Source: Sphingomonas sp. HF-S4 (GTDB lineage Bacteria > Pseudomonadota > Alphaproteobacteria > Sphingomonadales > Sphingomonadaceae). Taken from it: a DNA stretch of 64,000 nucleotides. The position numbers were made by a program, and so were the translations under genes. The stretch covers positions 2,914,001-2,978,000 of the forward strand of contig NZ_JAWJEJ010000001.1 of the NCBI RefSeq assembly GCF_032911445.1. The letters are read 5' to 3'. Positions 32,929-41,491 of this stretch are shown here, piece by piece. The stretch's first letter is position 1, and every line of letters begins with the position of its first letter. The notes beneath the pieces were generated by a model that saw only the letters and a list, made by a program, of their open reading frames with translations, made no database searches and was not told the DNA's origin.

Positions 32929-33725
32929 CCATCCGTACCATCCTCGTTGACGACGAACCCCTGGCGATTCAGGGGCTCGAGCTCCGACTGGAGGAGCATG
33001 AGGATGTCGAAATCATCGACAAATGCTCCAACGGCCGCGAAGCCATCCGCGCCATCAAGACCCACAAGCCCGACCTCGTCTTCCTCGACATCCAGATGCC
33101 CGGCTTCGACGGCTTCTCGGTCGTCCAGGGGCTGATGGAAGTCGAACCACCGCTGTTCGTCTTCGTCACCGCCTATAGCGACCACGCCATCCGCGCCTTC
33201 GAGGCGCAAGCGATGGACTATCTGATGAAGCCGGTCGAGCCCGCCCGGCTCGCCGACACGCTCGACCGCGTCCGCCAGCGCCTTTCCGAGAAGCGCGGGG
33301 TGGAAGAGGTCGAGAAGCTCAAGGAAGTGCTTGCCGAAGTCGCCCCCGACGCGGTCGACGACATGGCCTCGGAGGGGACCGAGCTCGCCTCGAACCGCTT
33401 CGAGAAGCTGATCAACATCAAGGATCGCGGCCAGATTTTCCGCGTCGACGTCGATACGATCGAGCGGATCGATGCTGCCGGCGACTATATGTGCATCTAT
33501 ACCGGCGACAACACGCTGATCCTGCGCGAGACGATGAAGGATCTCGAGAAGCGCCTCGATCCACGGCGCTTCCAGCGCGTGCACCGTTCGACCATCGTCA
33601 ACCTCGACCTCGTCCGCCAGGTCAAGCCGCACACCAACGGCGAATGCTTCCTGGTGCTCGATTCGGGCGCAAGCGTGAAGGTAAGCCGGAGCTACCGCGA
33701 CGTGGTGGCACGGTTCGTCCACTGA
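32925..33725 (+). CDS. LytTR-family response regulator
   Basis: A 266-residue response regulator. The receiver domain begins TIRTILVDDEPLAIQGLE with phospho-acceptor Asp55 in DLVFLDIQMPG, followed by VTAYSDHAIRAFEAQAMDYL and a conserved KPVEPARL. The LytTR DNA-binding domain (about residues 160-266) contains RFEKLINIKDRGQIFRVDVD and FQRVHRSTIVNLDLV. With the LytS-type kinase it forms a complete two-component system; no obvious target gene is next door, and the downstream gene is a frameshifted PEP-mutase-like gene after a REP-like element. Confidence 0.93.
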   Translation: MTIRTILVDDEPLAIQGLELRLEEHEDVEIIDKCSNGREAIRAIKTHKPDLVFLDIQMPGFDGFSVVQGLMEVEPPLFVFVTAYSDHAIRAFEAQAMDYLMKPVEPARLADTLDRVRQRLSEKRGVEEVEKLKEVLAEVAPDAVDDMASEGTELASNRFEKLINIKDRGQIFRVDVDTIERIDAAGDYMCIYTGDNTLILRETMKDLEKRLDPRRFQRVHRSTIVNLDLVRQVKPHTNGECFLVLDSGASVKVSRSYRDVVARFVH

Positions 33726-33764
33726 TCCCAATTTCCGGTAGGTGCCGGAACCCGCTTCCTCAAA

Positions 33765-33847
33765 CCGTCATCCCGGCCAAAGCCGGAATCTCGCGCGACT
33801 CCTGCCCCGCGCCATCGCCTGAGATCCCGGCTTCGCCGGGATGACGG
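33765..33847. repeat. REP-like palindrome CCGTCATCCCGGC...GCCGGGATGACGG
   Basis: Arms CCGTCATCCCGGC (33765-33777) and GCCGGGATGACGG (33835-33847) are perfect complements around a 57-base centre containing a second hairpin. Typical GTCATCCCGGC intergenic element. Confidence 0.75.
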
Positions 33848-33930
33848 CTTGGTATTGACCGCAAGCAACGGATTGCGTCGCACAGACAAGCGCATTAGAA
33901 CATTACGGGAACACAATGGGAGTTTCCGTC

Positions 33931-34679
33931 ATGTCGAAGTTCGAAGCCTTCGCCGCCCTCCACGTCCCCGGCACCCCTCTCATCCTGTTCAACGTCTGGG
34001 ACGCGGGATCCGCCAAGGTCGCCGCACAGGCGGCGCCCGCGCGATCGCCACCGGCAGTGCATCGGTCGCCACCGCGCACGGCGTGAGCGACGCCGAGGCG
34101 CTGCCGCTCCAACTGGCATTGGCCAATGCCGAACGCGTGGTCGCAGCAGTCGAACTGCCGGTGTCGATCGATTTCGAAGGGGGCTATGCCGTGGAGGCGG
34201 AAACGCTCGCCGCCAACATGGCCGCGCTCGCCTCGACCGGTGCGGTCGGCTGCAATTTCGAGGATCAGGTGATCGGCGGCACCGAAATGCACGCGATCGA
34301 CGTCCAGACCGCCCGGATCGCCGCCGCACGCCGCGGCACCGGTGCCGACTTCTTCCTCAACGCGCGCACCGACATCTTCCTCCAGGCCAAGCCCGACACG
34401 CACGACCAGGCCAAGGCCGACGCCGCGATCGAACGCGCGCACGCCTATGCCGCGGCGGGGGCAAGCGGGTTCTTCGTCCCCGGCCTCGCCGATCTCGACC
34501 TGCTGGCAAAGATCTGCGCCGCGTCGCCGCTGCCGGTGAACTTCATGGCCTTCCCCGGCGCGCCCGACGCCAGGGCGGTGGCGCAAGCCGGCGTCGCCCG
34601 GATCAGTCACGGCCCCTTCCCGCACCTGCTTGCGCTCAAGGCCTTCGAAGATGCGGCGCGAGAGGCGTTCGGCGCGTAA
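33931..34679 (+). pseudogene. Isocitrate lyase/PEP mutase family protein, frameshifted
   Basis: The N-terminus MSKFEAFAALHVPGTPLILF is followed by NVWDAGSAKVAAQA in one frame and the rest GARAIATGSASVATAHGVSD onward in the next frame. The family reads ...AAGARAIAT..., so a single G is missing in the run at about 34029-34034. The downstream part keeps the domain signatures SIDFEGGYA, GCNFEDQVIGGT, FFLNARTDIFLQ and FFVPGLADLDLL. Members act in 2-methylisocitrate or phosphonate metabolism. Whether this is a true pseudogene or a base-calling/assembly error cannot be told. GGGAG precedes ATG 33931 at proper spacing. Confidence 0.8.
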
Positions 34680-34684
34680 CTTTC

Positions 34685-34796
34685 AAGCCCCTCCCCTTCA
34701 GGGGAGGGGTTGGGGTGGGGCCTGCCGCGGGCGATGGGCTCGGTGAGACTTACACGCCCCACCCTCAACCCCTCCCCTGAAGGGGAGGGGCTTAAG
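34685..34796. repeat. MITE-like inverted repeat with CCCCTCCCC arms
   Basis: Left arm (34685-34720) and right arm (34756-34796) are inverted copies of about 36 bases. Each arm itself folds on CCCCTCCCCTTCAGGGGAGG. Total about 112 bases between the PEP-mutase remnant and the beta-lactamase gene. Confidence 0.8.
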
Positions 34797-34933
34797 CTGG
34801 AGGCCCGCTTCCGCGTCTATTAATGTCCCAAGCCCTGCGCTTGCCATGAATCCATCTAATGGCTCCGCCCAGATTTGATCCTTTGCGCACCCACCCCTCC
34901 CAGCGGCATCAAGCCCGCGAAGGGAGACATCAG

Positions 34934-35821
34934 ATGGACAGACGCAAATTCCTTTGGGCCAGCGGGTGCGCAGTCGCGGCGGTTTCGGCGGGGGCGCCGA
35001 CGATCGGCCAGGCCTCGGCGGGGCGCTTCGGCCCCGCCTTCCGAAAGGCAGTGCTCGACACCGAGCAGGCGAGCGGTGGCCGGCTCGGCCTGTCGGTGAT
35101 CGACACCGCGACCGGCGAGCGCTTCGGCTACCGCGCCGGCGAGCGCTTCCCGATGTGCAGCACGTTCAAGTTCGCACTCGCCGCGGCGATCCTCAAGCAG
35201 GTCGAGGGCAAGCGCGAGACGCTCGCGCGCCGCATCAAGGTCACCGCAGCCGACATCGTTCCCAACTCACCTTTCTGCGAGAAGCGTGTCGGCGGCACTG
35301 CCGGCGTCGGCGAGCTCTGCCATGCGACGATCACGTCGAGCGACAACAGCGCCGCCAATCTGCTGCTGCGCACGATCGGCGGCCCGGCGGGCTTCACCCG
35401 CCGGCTGCGTGCATTTGGCGATCCGGCGACACGGCTCGACCGCTGGGAAACCGAGATGAGCGAATCCACGCCCGGCGACGTTCGCGACACCACCACGCCG
35501 CAAGCGATGGCCGATCTGACACGCACGCTCGTGCTCGGCCGCGCGCTCGCGCCTGCCGGCCGGACGCAGCTGAGCGACTGGATGAAGGACACGCGCACCA
35601 GCGGCAACAGCCTGCGCGCCGGGCTCCCCAAGGATTGGGTCGTCGCCGACAAGACCGGTGCGGGTGGCCATGGCACCGACAATTGGCTTGGCGTGATCTG
35701 GCCGACCGGTCGTGCGCCGCTGGTCGTGACGAGCTACATCACCGGCAGCACCCTCGAATTCGAGCAGCGCCGCCCGCTGCATGCGCGGATCGGACGGGCG
35801 ATTGCCGAGGCGATGGGATAA
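34934..35821 (+). CDS. Class A beta-lactamase (Tat-exported)
   Basis: A 295-residue serine beta-lactamase. It has a twin-arginine signal (MDRRKFLWASGCAVAAVSAG) and all class A motifs: CSTFKFAL (Ser70-x-x-Lys73), SSDNSAAN (Ser130-Asp131-Asn132), RWETEM with Glu166, and DKTGAGGHGT (Lys234-Thr-Gly). A Cys sits directly before Ser70 (position 69), while position 238 appears to be Gly, so the C69-C238 disulfide of class A carbapenemases is not expected. ATG 34934 has AGGGAGA upstream. The spectrum cannot be predicted; the gene looks chromosomal, since no insertion sequence is adjacent. MITE-like elements stand on both sides. Confidence 0.95.
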   Translation: MDRRKFLWASGCAVAAVSAGAPTIGQASAGRFGPAFRKAVLDTEQASGGRLGLSVIDTATGERFGYRAGERFPMCSTFKFALAAAILKQVEGKRETLARRIKVTAADIVPNSPFCEKRVGGTAGVGELCHATITSSDNSAANLLLRTIGGPAGFTRRLRAFGDPATRLDRWETEMSESTPGDVRDTTTPQAMADLTRTLVLGRALAPAGRTQLSDWMKDTRTSGNSLRAGLPKDWVVADKTGAGGHGTDNWLGVIWPTGRAPLVVTSYITGSTLEFEQRRPLHARIGRAIAEAMG

Positions 35822-35827
35822 TCAAAA

Positions 35828-35975
35828 CGCCCCTCCCTGGAAGGGAGGGGCTGGGGGTGGGTGCGCGCGTCTGCGCGCTCAAAAGACTCACCGCCAAGAA
35901 AGAAAGCAGCGGCCGAGGCATCGAGCCTCGCCCGCCGCTACACCCACCCCTATCCCCTCCCTTTCAGGGAGGGGG
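35828..35975. repeat. MITE-like inverted repeat with CCCCTCCC arms
   Basis: Left arm CGCCCCTCCCTGGAAGGGAGG (from 35829) through GGGGGTGGGTG and right arm from 35942 (ACCCACCCCTATCCCCTCCC) onward are inverted copies of roughly 35 bases, with an 80-base centre. Similar to the element at 34685-34796. Confidence 0.75.
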
Positions 35976-35979
35976 AAAC

Positions 35980-36255
35980 TCAACCCTCGGCGTCGTCTGC
36001 CGCTGCCTCGCCCTCGGCAGGCCGCTCGAACCAGGCCTCGACCGGCCCTTTAAGCAGGATCGTCAGCGGCTGGCCCTTGCGATCGACCTTCTTGCCGAGC
36101 CCGACGCGGATCCAGCCTTCGGAGATGCTGTATTCCTCGACGTCGTGGCGCTCGACGCCCTTGAAGCGGATGCCTATCCCGCGCTCCAGCACTTCGCGCT
36201 GGAAATGGGGGCTGTTCGGATTGACCGACAGGCGGTCGGGAGGCGTATCACTCAT
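35980..36255 (-). CDS. DUF3297 family protein
   Basis: A 91-residue protein matching DUF3297: DRLSVNPNSPHFQREVLERG, IGIRFKGVERHDVEEYSISE and GWIRVGLGKKVDRKGQPLTI. Function unknown; the acidic tail (EGEAAADDAEG) is low-complexity. It lies 17 bases downstream of the cyclic-nucleotide/flavoprotein gene and may be co-transcribed with it. Confidence 0.88.
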   Translation of the reverse strand: MSDTPPDRLSVNPNSPHFQREVLERGIGIRFKGVERHDVEEYSISEGWIRVGLGKKVDRKGQPLTILLKGPVEAWFERPAEGEAAADDAEG

Positions 36256-36272
36256 GGCCTGGCCCTTTGCCG

Positions 36273-37922
36273 CTATTGCTCCAGGCTTTCAAGATAACGG
36301 TGGATCGCGGAGACCACCACCGAGCCCTCGCCCACCCCCGAGGCGACACGCTTGACCGAGCCGGCCCGCACGTCGCCGACCGCGAACACGCCGTGCGCCG
36401 AGGAACAGAAGAAGGTCTCGCCCGACCCGGTCTTGACGAATCCCGCCTGGTCGAGATCGACGCAGCCGTCGAGCCAGTCGGTATTGGGCTGCGCGCCGAT
36501 CATCACGAACAGCGCGCCGACGTCGTGCCGCTGCGCCGCACCGCTCTTGCGATCGGTCCAGCTGAGCGCCTTGAGATGCTTGTCGCCCTCCAGCGCGGTG
36601 ACTTCGGTATAGGGATGGAGGGTGATCCGCTCGGAAGCCTCGATCCGCTCGATCAGGTAGCGCGACATCGTCGCCGCCAGCCCGGCGCCGCGCACCAGCA
36701 TGTGGACGTGCCCAGCCGTGCGCGAGAGGTAGATCGCCGCCTGCCCCGCCGAATTGCCGCCGCCGATCACCACCGCGGTCTGGTTGGCGCACAGCCCGGC
36801 TTCCATCGCGGTCGCGGCGTAATAGATGCCGTTGCCCTCGAGCTCGGCATAGAGCGGCAAGTCGAGCTTGCGGTACCGCGCGCCGGTGGCGACGACCACT
36901 GCCCGCGCACGCACCGTCGCGCCGTCGTCGAGCAGGATCGCATAGGGCTGGTTGTCGCAGTCGATGCCCACCGCGCTGCGCGAGACGAGCAGCCGCGCGC
37001 CGAATTTCTGCGCCTGGACCTGCGCGCGCCCCGCCAGCGCCTGCCCCGAAATGCCCGTCGGGAAGCCTAGATAATTCTCGATCTTCGAGCTGGTCCCGGC
37101 CTGGCCGCCTGGCGCGACCGATTCGATCACGATCGTGTCGAGCCCCTCCGACGCGGCATACACCGCCGAGGCCAGCCCCGCAGGCCCGGCGCCGACCACC
37201 ACGACGTCATGGACATGGTCGGGATCGACCGCCGAGGCGAGCCCCAGCGTATCGGCGAGCTGGGCGTTGCTCGGATTGCGCAACGCCCGCCCCTCGGCGA
37301 CCACCACCGGCAAGTCCCCGTCGCGCAACGCGAAGCATTCCATGAAGCCCGCGGCGTCGGCATCGGTCTCGGTATCGATCCGCCGGTGCGGCAACGCATT
37401 GCGCGACAGGAAATTCTCGATCCGCACGGTGTCCGACGCATGGCCCGGCCCGACCAAGGCGACGCCGGCGGTACCGTGGATCAGCATGCCGACCCGGCGC
37501 AGGATGAACGCGCGCATGATGATCTCGCCAATATCGGGTTCGGCGGCCATCATCCGGCGGAACTCGACCCGGCCGACGCGCACTACGCGAGTCGTGCCCT
37601 TTGCGCGCGCGGTGACCAGGATCGTGCGGTCGTTGAACAAGTCGAGTTCGCCGGTGAACTGGCGCGGCACATGCGTGTGGACCACGGTCTCCTGGCCCTT
37701 CACGTCGACGTCGAGGATCTCGATCCCGCCGCCCAGACACAGGAAGAAGTCCACGCTGCGATCGCCGCGGCGGAACAACAACGTGCCGTCGTCCAGGACT
37801 TCTTCGGTGCCGAACGCCGCGACTCGCGCCGCCATCTCGTCGGACAGCGAGGGGAACGTCTGCGCCTCGCGCAAATACGGATCGGAAGGATCGAGTCGTT
37901 GCGGCTGCGAATCATGTTCCAT
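36273..37922 (-). CDS. Cyclic-nucleotide-binding domain fused to thioredoxin-reductase-like flavoprotein
   Basis: A 549-residue fusion. Residues 20-150 form a cNMP-binding beta-roll (GTLLFRRGDRSVDFFLCLGG, TGELDLFNDRTILVTARAKG). A short glutaredoxin-like linker (residues 165-230, HRRIDTETDADAAGFMECF) follows, then a two-dinucleotide-domain flavoprotein: VVVVGAGPAGLASAVYAASE, NYLGFPTGISGQALAGRA, VVIGGGNSAGQAAIYL and GVFAVGDVRAGSVKRVA. The CxxC redox pair of true thioredoxin reductases (around the YYAATAMEA segment) is absent. It is probably an NAD(P)H-dependent reductase of unknown partner, gated by ligand binding. Confidence 0.9.
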   Translation of the reverse strand: MEHDSQPQRLDPSDPYLREAQTFPSLSDEMAARVAAFGTEEVLDDGTLLFRRGDRSVDFFLCLGGGIEILDVDVKGQETVVHTHVPRQFTGELDLFNDRTILVTARAKGTTRVVRVGRVEFRRMMAAEPDIGEIIMRAFILRRVGMLIHGTAGVALVGPGHASDTVRIENFLSRNALPHRRIDTETDADAAGFMECFALRDGDLPVVVAEGRALRNPSNAQLADTLGLASAVDPDHVHDVVVVGAGPAGLASAVYAASEGLDTIVIESVAPGGQAGTSSKIENYLGFPTGISGQALAGRAQVQAQKFGARLLVSRSAVGIDCDNQPYAILLDDGATVRARAVVVATGARYRKLDLPLYAELEGNGIYYAATAMEAGLCANQTAVVIGGGNSAGQAAIYLSRTAGHVHMLVRGAGLAATMSRYLIERIEASERITLHPYTEVTALEGDKHLKALSWTDRKSGAAQRHDVGALFVMIGAQPNTDWLDGCVDLDQAGFVKTGSGETFFCSSAHGVFAVGDVRAGSVKRVASGVGEGSVVVSAIHRYLESLEQ

Positions 37923-38005
37923 GACGGCATTCTACCGCAACTATCGCAGGTGCGAAGAGCGGCGCGGACCAAAGCTCGCGCCGCCCGTCTCAAGCGTCAG
38001 CCGGG

Positions 38006-38374
38006 TCAGCGGCAGTAGCGGACGCGCACCCGGCGATCGAGGTACGGATCGTAGACGCGGCGCACGGTGCACCGGTCCCAGCCGCGACGCTCGTAATCGC
38101 GGTAATAATAGCCGTCGGTCGGATAATAGCCCCGGTCGCGATAATAGCGGCGGTCATAATCGTAACGACGGTCGTAATCGTAGCGGCGGTCGTTGCCGCT
38201 GGCGAGCGCGGCGCCGATCGCCAGACCGGCGATGCCCGCGACGATCGCAGTGCCGCCGTCGTCGCGGTGATGATAGCGGCGATAGCGCTGCGCCTCGGCC
38301 GTCGGGGCGACCGCGGTCAGCACGCTCGCGCCGAGCACCGTGCCGAGCACCGCCTTGGTGACAAGATTGGCCAT
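38006..38374 (-). CDS. Exported Tyr/Arg-rich protein with glycine-zipper segment
   Basis: A 122-residue protein with signal peptide MANLVTKAVLGTVLGASVLT (cleavage after AEA). A glycine-zipper-like hydrophobic stretch (GTAIVAGIAGLAIGAALASG) is followed by DRRYDY repeats and YYRDRGYYPTDGYYYRDYER, then a Cys pair (DRCTVRRVYDPYLDRRVRVR). This layout is common among sphingomonad outer-membrane or periplasmic proteins of unknown role. AGAGGAG precedes the ATG. Confidence 0.75.
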   Translation of the reverse strand: MANLVTKAVLGTVLGASVLTAVAPTAEAQRYRRYHHRDDGGTAIVAGIAGLAIGAALASGNDRRYDYDRRYDYDRRYYRDRGYYPTDGYYYRDYERRGWDRCTVRRVYDPYLDRRVRVRYCR

Positions 38375-38509
38375 GAGTTGCTCCTCTCGTAACGCGCGCC
38401 GTGCAATCCGGGATGGAGTCGCGGCGCTGATGCTGAGGATTTAACGCGCGGCGTCTGAATGGGTTCGGAATCGGGTGTTCAGCCCGCGTTTAGCCGGTAA
38501 GGAACCGCG

Positions 38510-38911
38510 ATGGCTTACTGGCTTCTCCGCTCCGAACCCGACGCCTATTCGTGGGACGATCTCATCCGCGACGGCGGCACCGAATGGAATGGCGTGCGCA
38601 ACTACACTGCGCGCAATTTCCTCAAGGACATGCAGCCGGGCGACCAGGCGATCTTCTACCATTCGAACACCGAAAAGGCCGCGGTGGGGATCATGGAGAT
38701 CACCCGCGCCTGGCAGCCCGATGGCGACGACGGCAAATGGGCGAGCGTCGCGGTCAAGCCGCTCGAGAAGTTGGCGAAGCCCGTGCCGCTCGCCGACATC
38801 AAGGCCGAGCCGCGGCTTGCCGGAATCGAAGTGCTGCGCCAGTCGCGGCTGTCGGTCACCCCCGTGCGCGACGCGGAGTGGAAGGTGCTGCTGGAGATGG
38901 GGGGACGTTGA
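38510..38911 (+). CDS. EVE domain protein
   Basis: A 133-residue EVE-domain protein, a PUA-like fold that reads modified bases. Landmarks: [58 protein letters not shown] and [20 protein letters not shown]. Its ligand may be a modified cytosine or adenine in DNA or RNA; physiological role unknown. The MGMT gene follows 64 bases later on the same strand. Confidence 0.92.
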   Translation: MAYWLLRSEPDAYSWDDLIRDGGTEWNGVRNYTARNFLKDMQPGDQAIFYHSNTEKAAVGIMEITRAWQPDGDDGKWASVAVKPLEKLAKPVPLADIKAEPRLAGIEVLRQSRLSVTPVRDAEWKVLLEMGGR

Positions 38912-38975
38912 GCGCAAGCTGCGGGAAGCACGGTCGCGACCCGTACGGCATGATCCCTCCACGAAAGGACATGCC

Positions 38976-39458
38976 ATGACGCTCAACTTCACCACCACCC
39001 TTTCCCCCGTCGGCGCGCTGACGCTGGTGGCGAGCGACGCCGGGCTCGTCGCGATCCTCTGGGAAAACGACCGCCCCGGCCGGGTCAAGCTCGGCGCGAT
39101 GGCCGAGGCGCCCGACCACCCCGTGCTCGCCGAGACCGCACGCCAGCTCCGCGATTATTTCGACGGCAGGCGGACAAGCTTCGACCTGCCGCTCGACTTC
39201 CGCGGCACCGATTTCCAGAGACGCGTCTGGGCCGCGCTGCTGACGATCCCGTTCGGCGAGACGCGCAGCTATGGCGCCATCGCGCGCCAGATCGGCCGGC
39301 CGAACGCCTCGCGTGCCGTCGGCGCGGCGAATGGCCGCAACCCGATCTCGATCGTCGCGCCGTGCCACCGCGTGATCGGCACCAACGGTGCGCTCACCGG
39401 CTTTGCGGGCGGGCTGGCGGCAAAGGAATTGCTGCTCGGGATCGAGCGGGGAGACTGA
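38976..39458 (+). CDS. ogt: Methylated-DNA-protein-cysteine S-methyltransferase
   Basis: A 160-residue O6-alkylguanine-DNA alkyltransferase. The active-site stretch [20 protein letters not shown] holds the acceptor Cys, preceded by [20 protein letters not shown] and [17 protein letters not shown]. It transfers O6-alkyl groups irreversibly to itself. It lacks the AraC-type Ada domain, so it is an Ogt-type enzyme. ATG 38976 is preceded by GAAAGGACATGCC. It follows the EVE gene and ends beside a CCCCTCCCC palindrome (39473-39502). Confidence 0.93.
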   Translation: MTLNFTTTLSPVGALTLVASDAGLVAILWENDRPGRVKLGAMAEAPDHPVLAETARQLRDYFDGRRTSFDLPLDFRGTDFQRRVWAALLTIPFGETRSYGAIARQIGRPNASRAVGAANGRNPISIVAPCHRVIGTNGALTGFAGGLAAKELLLGIERGD

Positions 39459-39472
39459 TTGAGTGGTTCTCT

Positions 39473-39502
39473 TAGCCCCTCCCCTTCAGGGGAGGGGCTT
39501 GA
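39473..39502. repeat. GC-rich palindrome (CCCCTCCCC type)
   Basis: TAGCCCCTCCCCTTC and GGGGAGGGGCTTG form the same hairpin as each arm of the element at 34685-34796, here as a single copy between convergent genes. Confidence 0.65.
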
Positions 39503-39504
39503 GA

Positions 39505-40479
39505 TCACGCACTGAACGTAGAGACCACCCGGTTCCGCCCAGCCTGCTTGGCGGTGTAGAGAAGCTTGTCGACCGCGTCGCAAAAGTGGCGCGCCTCGCC
39601 ATCGACCGGCGGAATGACCGTGCCCACGCCGACGCTCACCGTCACTGCCGCGAACGGGGAATGGTCCTGCCGGATCTGCAGCGCCTCGACCGCGGCACGG
39701 CATTGCTCGGCGATCGCCTGTGCTTCGGCCTCGTCGGTCTCGGGCAGCAGCAGCGCGAATTCCTCGCCGCCATAGCGCGCAAAGATCCCGCGCGTGCCCA
39801 GCCCGATCTGCTTGAGCGCCCCGGCAACCTGCACCAGGCACGCGTCGCCCTGCACATGGCCGTACAGGTCGTTATACTGCTTGAAGTGATCGATATCGAG
39901 CAGCACCAGCGACAGCGGCCGCTGCACCGCGCGCGCGGCGTTCCATTCGACCTGGAGCCGCTCGTCGAGCAGCCGGCGATTGGCGCAGCCGGTGAGACCG
40001 TCCTCGAACGACAGCGCCTCGAGCTTCTTCTGCATCTTGAGCAGTTCGTGTTCGATCCGCTTGCGCTCGCTGATGTCGAACATGAAGCCGATCAGGCTCT
40101 CGACCTCGCCGGCTTCGTTGCGCACGACATGGACGACGTCGCGGATCCAGACATAGCCCTTGTCCTTGGTCAGCGCGCGATAATCGGCCTCGTGATCGAC
40201 TCCTGCCACCGATTGCGACACGCAGAAGTTGACGACATTGTCGCGATCCTCGGGATGGATGCGCGAGGCCCAGTCCTCGACCGAGATCCAGCTATCCTGG
40301 CTCCAGCCGAGCAGTGGCTCGATCTGCGGGCCGATATAGACGAAGCGCATCGTCGCCCAGTCGATCTTCCACGGGATCGCCATCGTCGATTCGAGCAGCG
40401 TCTTGTAGAGCGCAGGATCGTTGGCTTCGGGCAGCGCGCGGAACTGGTCGAAGTAATTATGCTGCAGCGGCATGTTCAT
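39505..40479 (-). CDS. PAS-GGDEF diguanylate cyclase
   Basis: A 324-residue signalling protein. An N-terminal PAS_3 domain (about residues 25-150: IPWKIDWATMRFVYIGPQIE, RIHPEDRDNVVNF, MFDISERKRIEHEL) joins by a short helix to a GGDEF domain with LDIDHFKQYNDLYGHVQGD and the active-site RYGGEEFALLLPE. It should synthesise c-di-GMP; no EAL domain or membrane helix is present. No I-site RxxD was identified with certainty. ATG 40479 overlaps the stop of the upstream unknown gene by 4 bases (ATGA), so the two are coupled. ATG 40473 is an alternative. Confidence 0.93.
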   Translation of the reverse strand: MNMPLQHNYFDQFRALPEANDPALYKTLLESTMAIPWKIDWATMRFVYIGPQIEPLLGWSQDSWISVEDWASRIHPEDRDNVVNFCVSQSVAGVDHEADYRALTKDKGYVWIRDVVHVVRNEAGEVESLIGFMFDISERKRIEHELLKMQKKLEALSFEDGLTGCANRRLLDERLQVEWNAARAVQRPLSLVLLDIDHFKQYNDLYGHVQGDACLVQVAGALKQIGLGTRGIFARYGGEEFALLLPETDEAEAQAIAEQCRAAVEALQIRQDHSPFAAVTVSVGVGTVIPPVDGEARHFCDAVDKLLYTAKQAGRNRVVSTFSA

Positions 40480-41342
40480 GGACGGCGACCCTCGAGATGG
40501 GTGTGCACGGTGTCCGCCGCGTTCCAGTACCAATAGGTGAAGCTGTCCTTGGTCTGCAGCAGCGTGTGGGTGGTGATCGCGTCGTAGTGGATGTCGCCCC
40601 AGGCGGCGCGCGCGGAGTTGCGATTATTGTGCAGGTCGATGCACTCGCTGCCGAGCAGCAAAGGCTTGGGCGGGATATAGAGCGCAGAGCCCTGCGGCAC
40701 CCACAGGTCGGCAAGGCGGATCACGCCCTTGCCCTGCCAATAGCGGCCGACCGAGATCACCAGCGGAAAATTGGGGTCGGTCGAGGCGAAGACGTGCGGG
40801 AAATCATGGTGCTCCAGGTCGGTGCACACCACGCTGAGCAGCCGGTTCCCCTGCGCGGGGTTGGTGTTCTGATAGGGCGACCAATGCCCGGCGAACACGC
40901 CATATCGATATTCGACCTGGTGGAGCAGCCCGCCAGGGCTGTCGACCTGGATCGCCTCGCCCGGCTCGACCAGCGTGATGCCGAACGCCGCTGCGTTGTC
41001 GCGCGTCGCCCACATCGGCTCGTAGCGGACTTCGCCGGGCGCGAAGCCGAGCTGGGTCTCGTTGCCATAGCCCTTGTCCGTCACGAAACCGATCGTGCCG
41101 GTGACCTGATGCTCGGCGCCGATCGCCACTTCGGGACCGGTACGTGCGGGAGTGAGGAGCGTCACGCCGTTGGGCACGCTGGCAACATAGCCCGGCGTGC
41201 CGCCGTCATTGTAGAAGAATGGCGTCTCGTCGACATTCACTTCGATTTCCGACATCTCCATGATGAAGACCGGCGGAATGAACTCATAGTCCGGGAAATT
41301 CGGGACGAAAGGCGTGGGCGGATTGATCAGTGCGTGCAGCAT
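40476..41342 (-). CDS. Unrecognised 288-residue protein coupled to a diguanylate cyclase
   Basis: Not matched to any family I know. It has no signal peptide or membrane segment. Text includes MLHALINPPTPFVPNFPDYE, ETPFFYNDGGTPGYVASVPN, a Gly/Asn-rich middle (TGTIGFVTDKGYGNETQLGF), YGVFAGHWSPYQNTNPAQGN and a His-rich segment (CTDLEHHDFPHVF, and DTVHTHLEGRRP at the C-terminus). The many beta-strand-like alternations suggest a beta-rich fold, perhaps a cupin-like or tail-fibre-like one. ATG 41342 is chosen over 41387. Its stop overlaps the PAS-GGDEF start by 4 bases. Possible roles are a ligand-binding partner of the PAS domain or a c-di-GMP-controlled product; both are conjecture. Confidence 0.8.
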   Translation of the reverse strand: MLHALINPPTPFVPNFPDYEFIPPVFIMEMSEIEVNVDETPFFYNDGGTPGYVASVPNGVTLLTPARTGPEVAIGAEHQVTGTIGFVTDKGYGNETQLGFAPGEVRYEPMWATRDNAAAFGITLVEPGEAIQVDSPGGLLHQVEYRYGVFAGHWSPYQNTNPAQGNRLLSVVCTDLEHHDFPHVFASTDPNFPLVISVGRYWQGKGVIRLADLWVPQGSALYIPPKPLLLGSECIDLHNNRNSARAAWGDIHYDAITTHTLLQTKDSFTYWYWNAADTVHTHLEGRRP

Positions 41343-41442
41343 GGTCGGCCTGCTCGTTTCGAGGAAGCCCGAATGTCCCCCGCGCACGTTGAAATGCAGT
41401 TAATGCCTCCGCAATTTCCCGGAGCCGGCACACCTGCAAAGC

Positions 41443-41479
41443 AAAAGGCGCCGGAGTTTCCTCCAGCGCCTTTCTTTTC
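41443..41479 (-). terminator. Intrinsic terminator after typA
   Basis: AAAGGCGCCGGAG and CTCCAGCGCCTTT form a 12-13 bp stem with one mismatch around a TTTC loop. On the minus strand the stem ends in GGCGCCTTTTGC; on the plus strand TTTCTTTT follows, so it may be bidirectional. It lies directly after the typA stop (41492). Confidence 0.8.
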
Positions 41480-41491
41480 ATATCAAATACT

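Noticed and set aside
33849..34679. Single long frame for the PEP-mutase-like gene starting at 33849
   Set aside because: Its first 60 residues are unlike the family; the true N-terminus is in another frame, so a frameshift explains it better.
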